Notes under the pieces: generated by a model
Told to the model about the DNA's origin: nothing
Seen by the model: the letters and a program-made list of their open reading frames with translations, nothing else
Database searches by the model: none
Assembly: GCA_028279215.1 (NCBI GenBank)
Contig: JANQOF010000025.1
Span: 45,497 to 109,496, forward strand
Length of the DNA: 64,000 bases
From: Pirellulales bacterium
GTDB lineage: Bacteria > Planctomycetota > Planctomycetia > Pirellulales > Lacipirellulaceae
Direction of reading: 5' to 3'
Part shown: piece after piece, positions 62,401 to 64,000 of the stretch
How positions within the stretch are numbered: position 1 is the first letter of the stretch
Layout of the letters: every line of letters starts with the position of its first letter
Program-made: the position numbers and the translations under genes

Positions 62401-64000
62401 TGCGCCGGTTGTTGGCCACCCTGATTGCCTCTGCTAGCCCTCTCGCTGCGTTCGCCCACCCCGGTCACGAGAATGAAGACGCCACCGTGGTTTCCGTCTC
62501 GCTGCCGCCTGCGATCGCACTGCCGGATATCGATGGCCCGAAGCCTTGGTCGGACAAGCCGGTGCTCAACGACCCCAAGCGGTTTCAAATCGCCATTATG
62601 ACCGATCGCACCGGCGGTCACCGTCCAGGTGTCTGGATGGACGCGGTGCGGAAGTTGAACATGTTGCGGCCTGAGTTCGTCGTTTCGGTCGGCGACCTGA
62701 TCGAGGGATACACCGAAGATCGCGATCAGGTGGAAGCCGAATGGTCCGAATTTCTCGGCTTCATTGATCAAATGCAGATGCGTTTCTTCTTCGTCGCCGG
62801 CAATCACGACCTCACGAATCCGATGATGCACCGTGTGTGGCGCGACCATTTCGGGCCCGAGTGGTATTCGTTCGACTACAAGCAGGTGCATTTTGTTTGC
62901 TTGTGTAGCGAAGATCCCGTTCAGCACATTGGCGAAGAGCAGCTTGACTGGCTGCGCGACAACTTGGGTAAACATGCCGACGCGCGGTGGACGCTGGTGT
63001 TCCTCCACAAGCCACTCTGGACCTATGCCGAGCGCGACCTTGCCACCGGCAACGAAGATCGCACCAATTGGAAGCGGGTGGAACAACTGTTGGTTGATCG
63101 CCCACACACGGTCTTCGCCGGCCACGTACACCACTACGTCCAGTACCAGCGAAATAGTCAGCAGTACTACTCGCTCGCCACCACCGGTGGTGGATCGCAG
63201 CTTCGCGGCAACGAGTACGGCGAGTTCGACCATATCACCTGGCTCACCATGGAAGCCGATGGCCCGCACATCGCCAACCTGCGGCTCGACGGGATTCTGG
63301 CCCCGGGTGTCGTCACCGAAGAGAGCATCGCTCGCTTCAACAATTTCCTCACCAACACCAGCGTCGAAGTGGCGCCGATATTGATCGAAGGCTCGGAGTC
63401 CGACGCCTTCTCGTCGGGCGAGGTGGTCGTGCGGTTGGTCAACGACACCGACGAGCCCGTGGCCTTGGCGGGCGAGATCGATGGGATGCCGTTGCGGGGC
63501 ATCACCGTCGACCCGATGGACATCACGCTCGAAGCCCGACCGGAAAGCGCCACCGAACGCCGAATACGAGTCCAATTCGCCCAGCCAGTCGAATTCGCCG
63601 CGCTGGCCCGCAGCGTGCTCAGCGCTAAACTTCGCACAACGGGCGACGATCCGTTGTCGGCCGAGGTGATGGTGCCCGTCGTCATCGATCGCAAGTTCTC
63701 GCTGCCCAAGCTCGCGGCCATGCCTGAGATCGACGGCGTAATCGACGAGTGGCCTACCGAGCGCACCAACGCCACGTCCGACAAGCCGCTGCTGCTGGGC
63801 AACATCCGTGGCTGGCAAGGCATGAGCGACGCATCGGCCGAATTCTTCGCCCGCCAGGCGGGCGACCGAATCTACGTGGCCGCGCGAGTCACCGACGACC
63901 GCCTTCGCGACGGAGACCGCGTCGAGCTGCTCGTCGATCCACGCGGCTTCGACTGGCGGACGCGCGATCCCGCCTACCGCCGCACTGGGCTTACGATGTC
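62401..64000 (+). CDS. Secreted calcineurin-like metallophosphoesterase (3' end cut by window)
   Basis: At least 533 residues with no stop before the window edge. A signal peptide (MRRLLATLIASASPLAAFAH) is followed by a metallophosphoesterase domain (about 55-300): TDRTGGHRPG, SVGDLIEGYTED (GD motif), FVAGNHDL (GNHD motif), VFLHKPLW and VFAGHVHHY (GHxH motif). In motif I the aspartate is followed by histidine five residues later instead of two. The part from about residue 440 looks like a beta-sandwich carbohydrate-binding (CBM9-like) domain, MPEIDGVIDEWPTE and RIYVAARVTDDRLRDGDRVE. It is probably a periplasmic or secreted phosphoesterase with a binding module. AAGGGAG at 62387-62393 precedes the start. 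Confidence 0.9.

Noticed and set aside
61113..63818. A 901-codon open frame on the minus strand over galK and the metallophosphoesterase
   Set aside because: It is exactly antisense to two clear enzymes, has no domain signal, and its composition is that of a GC-rich shadow.

Overview
The window looks like a piece of a Planctomycetota chromosome, most probably order Pirellulales. This rests on moderately high GC, a long flagellar cluster, tandem 3-keto-disaccharide hydrolase (DUF1080) domains, a BlaI plus M56-peptidase pair, an ExbB/ExbD operon led by very large secreted TPR proteins, and several proteins that I recognise only as planctomycete-style families. I see no insertion sequence, prophage, CRISPR array, rRNA or tRNA.

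Region 1 (1-8.8 kb) holds a minus-strand 5' part of flhA cut by the window edge, malate dehydrogenase, an alpha/beta-hydrolase-fold protein without the usual serine nucleophile, an 809-residue TPR membrane protein, a FlgN-like small protein, and an overlapping histidine kinase and sigma-54 activator pair. Region 2 (8.8-28.6 kb) is an almost unbroken plus-strand flagellar run: flgB, flgC, fliE, fliF, fliG, fliH, fliI, fliJ, a MotE-like gene, fliK, flgD, flgE, flbD, motA, motB, fliL, fliN, fliO, fliP, fliQ, fliR, flhB. It is preceded by a textbook sigma-54 promoter (TGGCAC-N5-TTGCA) and, about 130-150 bp further upstream, by two dyads of identical geometry 22 bp apart. These are the likely binding sites for the activator encoded just before them. 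No fliM lies between fliL and fliN. FliN carries three FliM-like EIDxLL-type motifs, and the EHPQ motif of FliG is degenerate.

Region 3 (28.6-34.8 kb) is a minus-strand operon of two TPR proteins, ExbB and two ExbD, a Tol/Ton-type energised envelope system. Region 4 (35-40.4 kb) holds an ECF sigma factor and a small unknown protein, a divergent pair of related membrane proteins with OB-like domains, a sulfotransferase and a GlsB/YeaQ-type membrane protein. Region 5 (40.4-48.5 kb) holds a XerC/XerD recombinase, galE, an inverted-repeat-bounded noncoding island, an acyltransferase, a YhaM-like OB plus HD nuclease, and the operon rpmE-prfA-prmC-DUF4261.

Region 6 (49-64 kb) is a run of mostly single genes: class II photolyase, a fasciclin protein, a ferritin-like protein, a BASS transporter, an extended SDR, a cupin_8/JmjC-like protein, a tandem DUF1080 protein, a GNAT enzyme, BlaI with a BlaR1-like peptidase bearing a very His/Asp/Glu-rich tail, pyrF, galK and a metallophosphoesterase cut by the right edge. 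galE and galK are about 18 kb apart, so the galactose (Leloir) functions are present but not in one operon.
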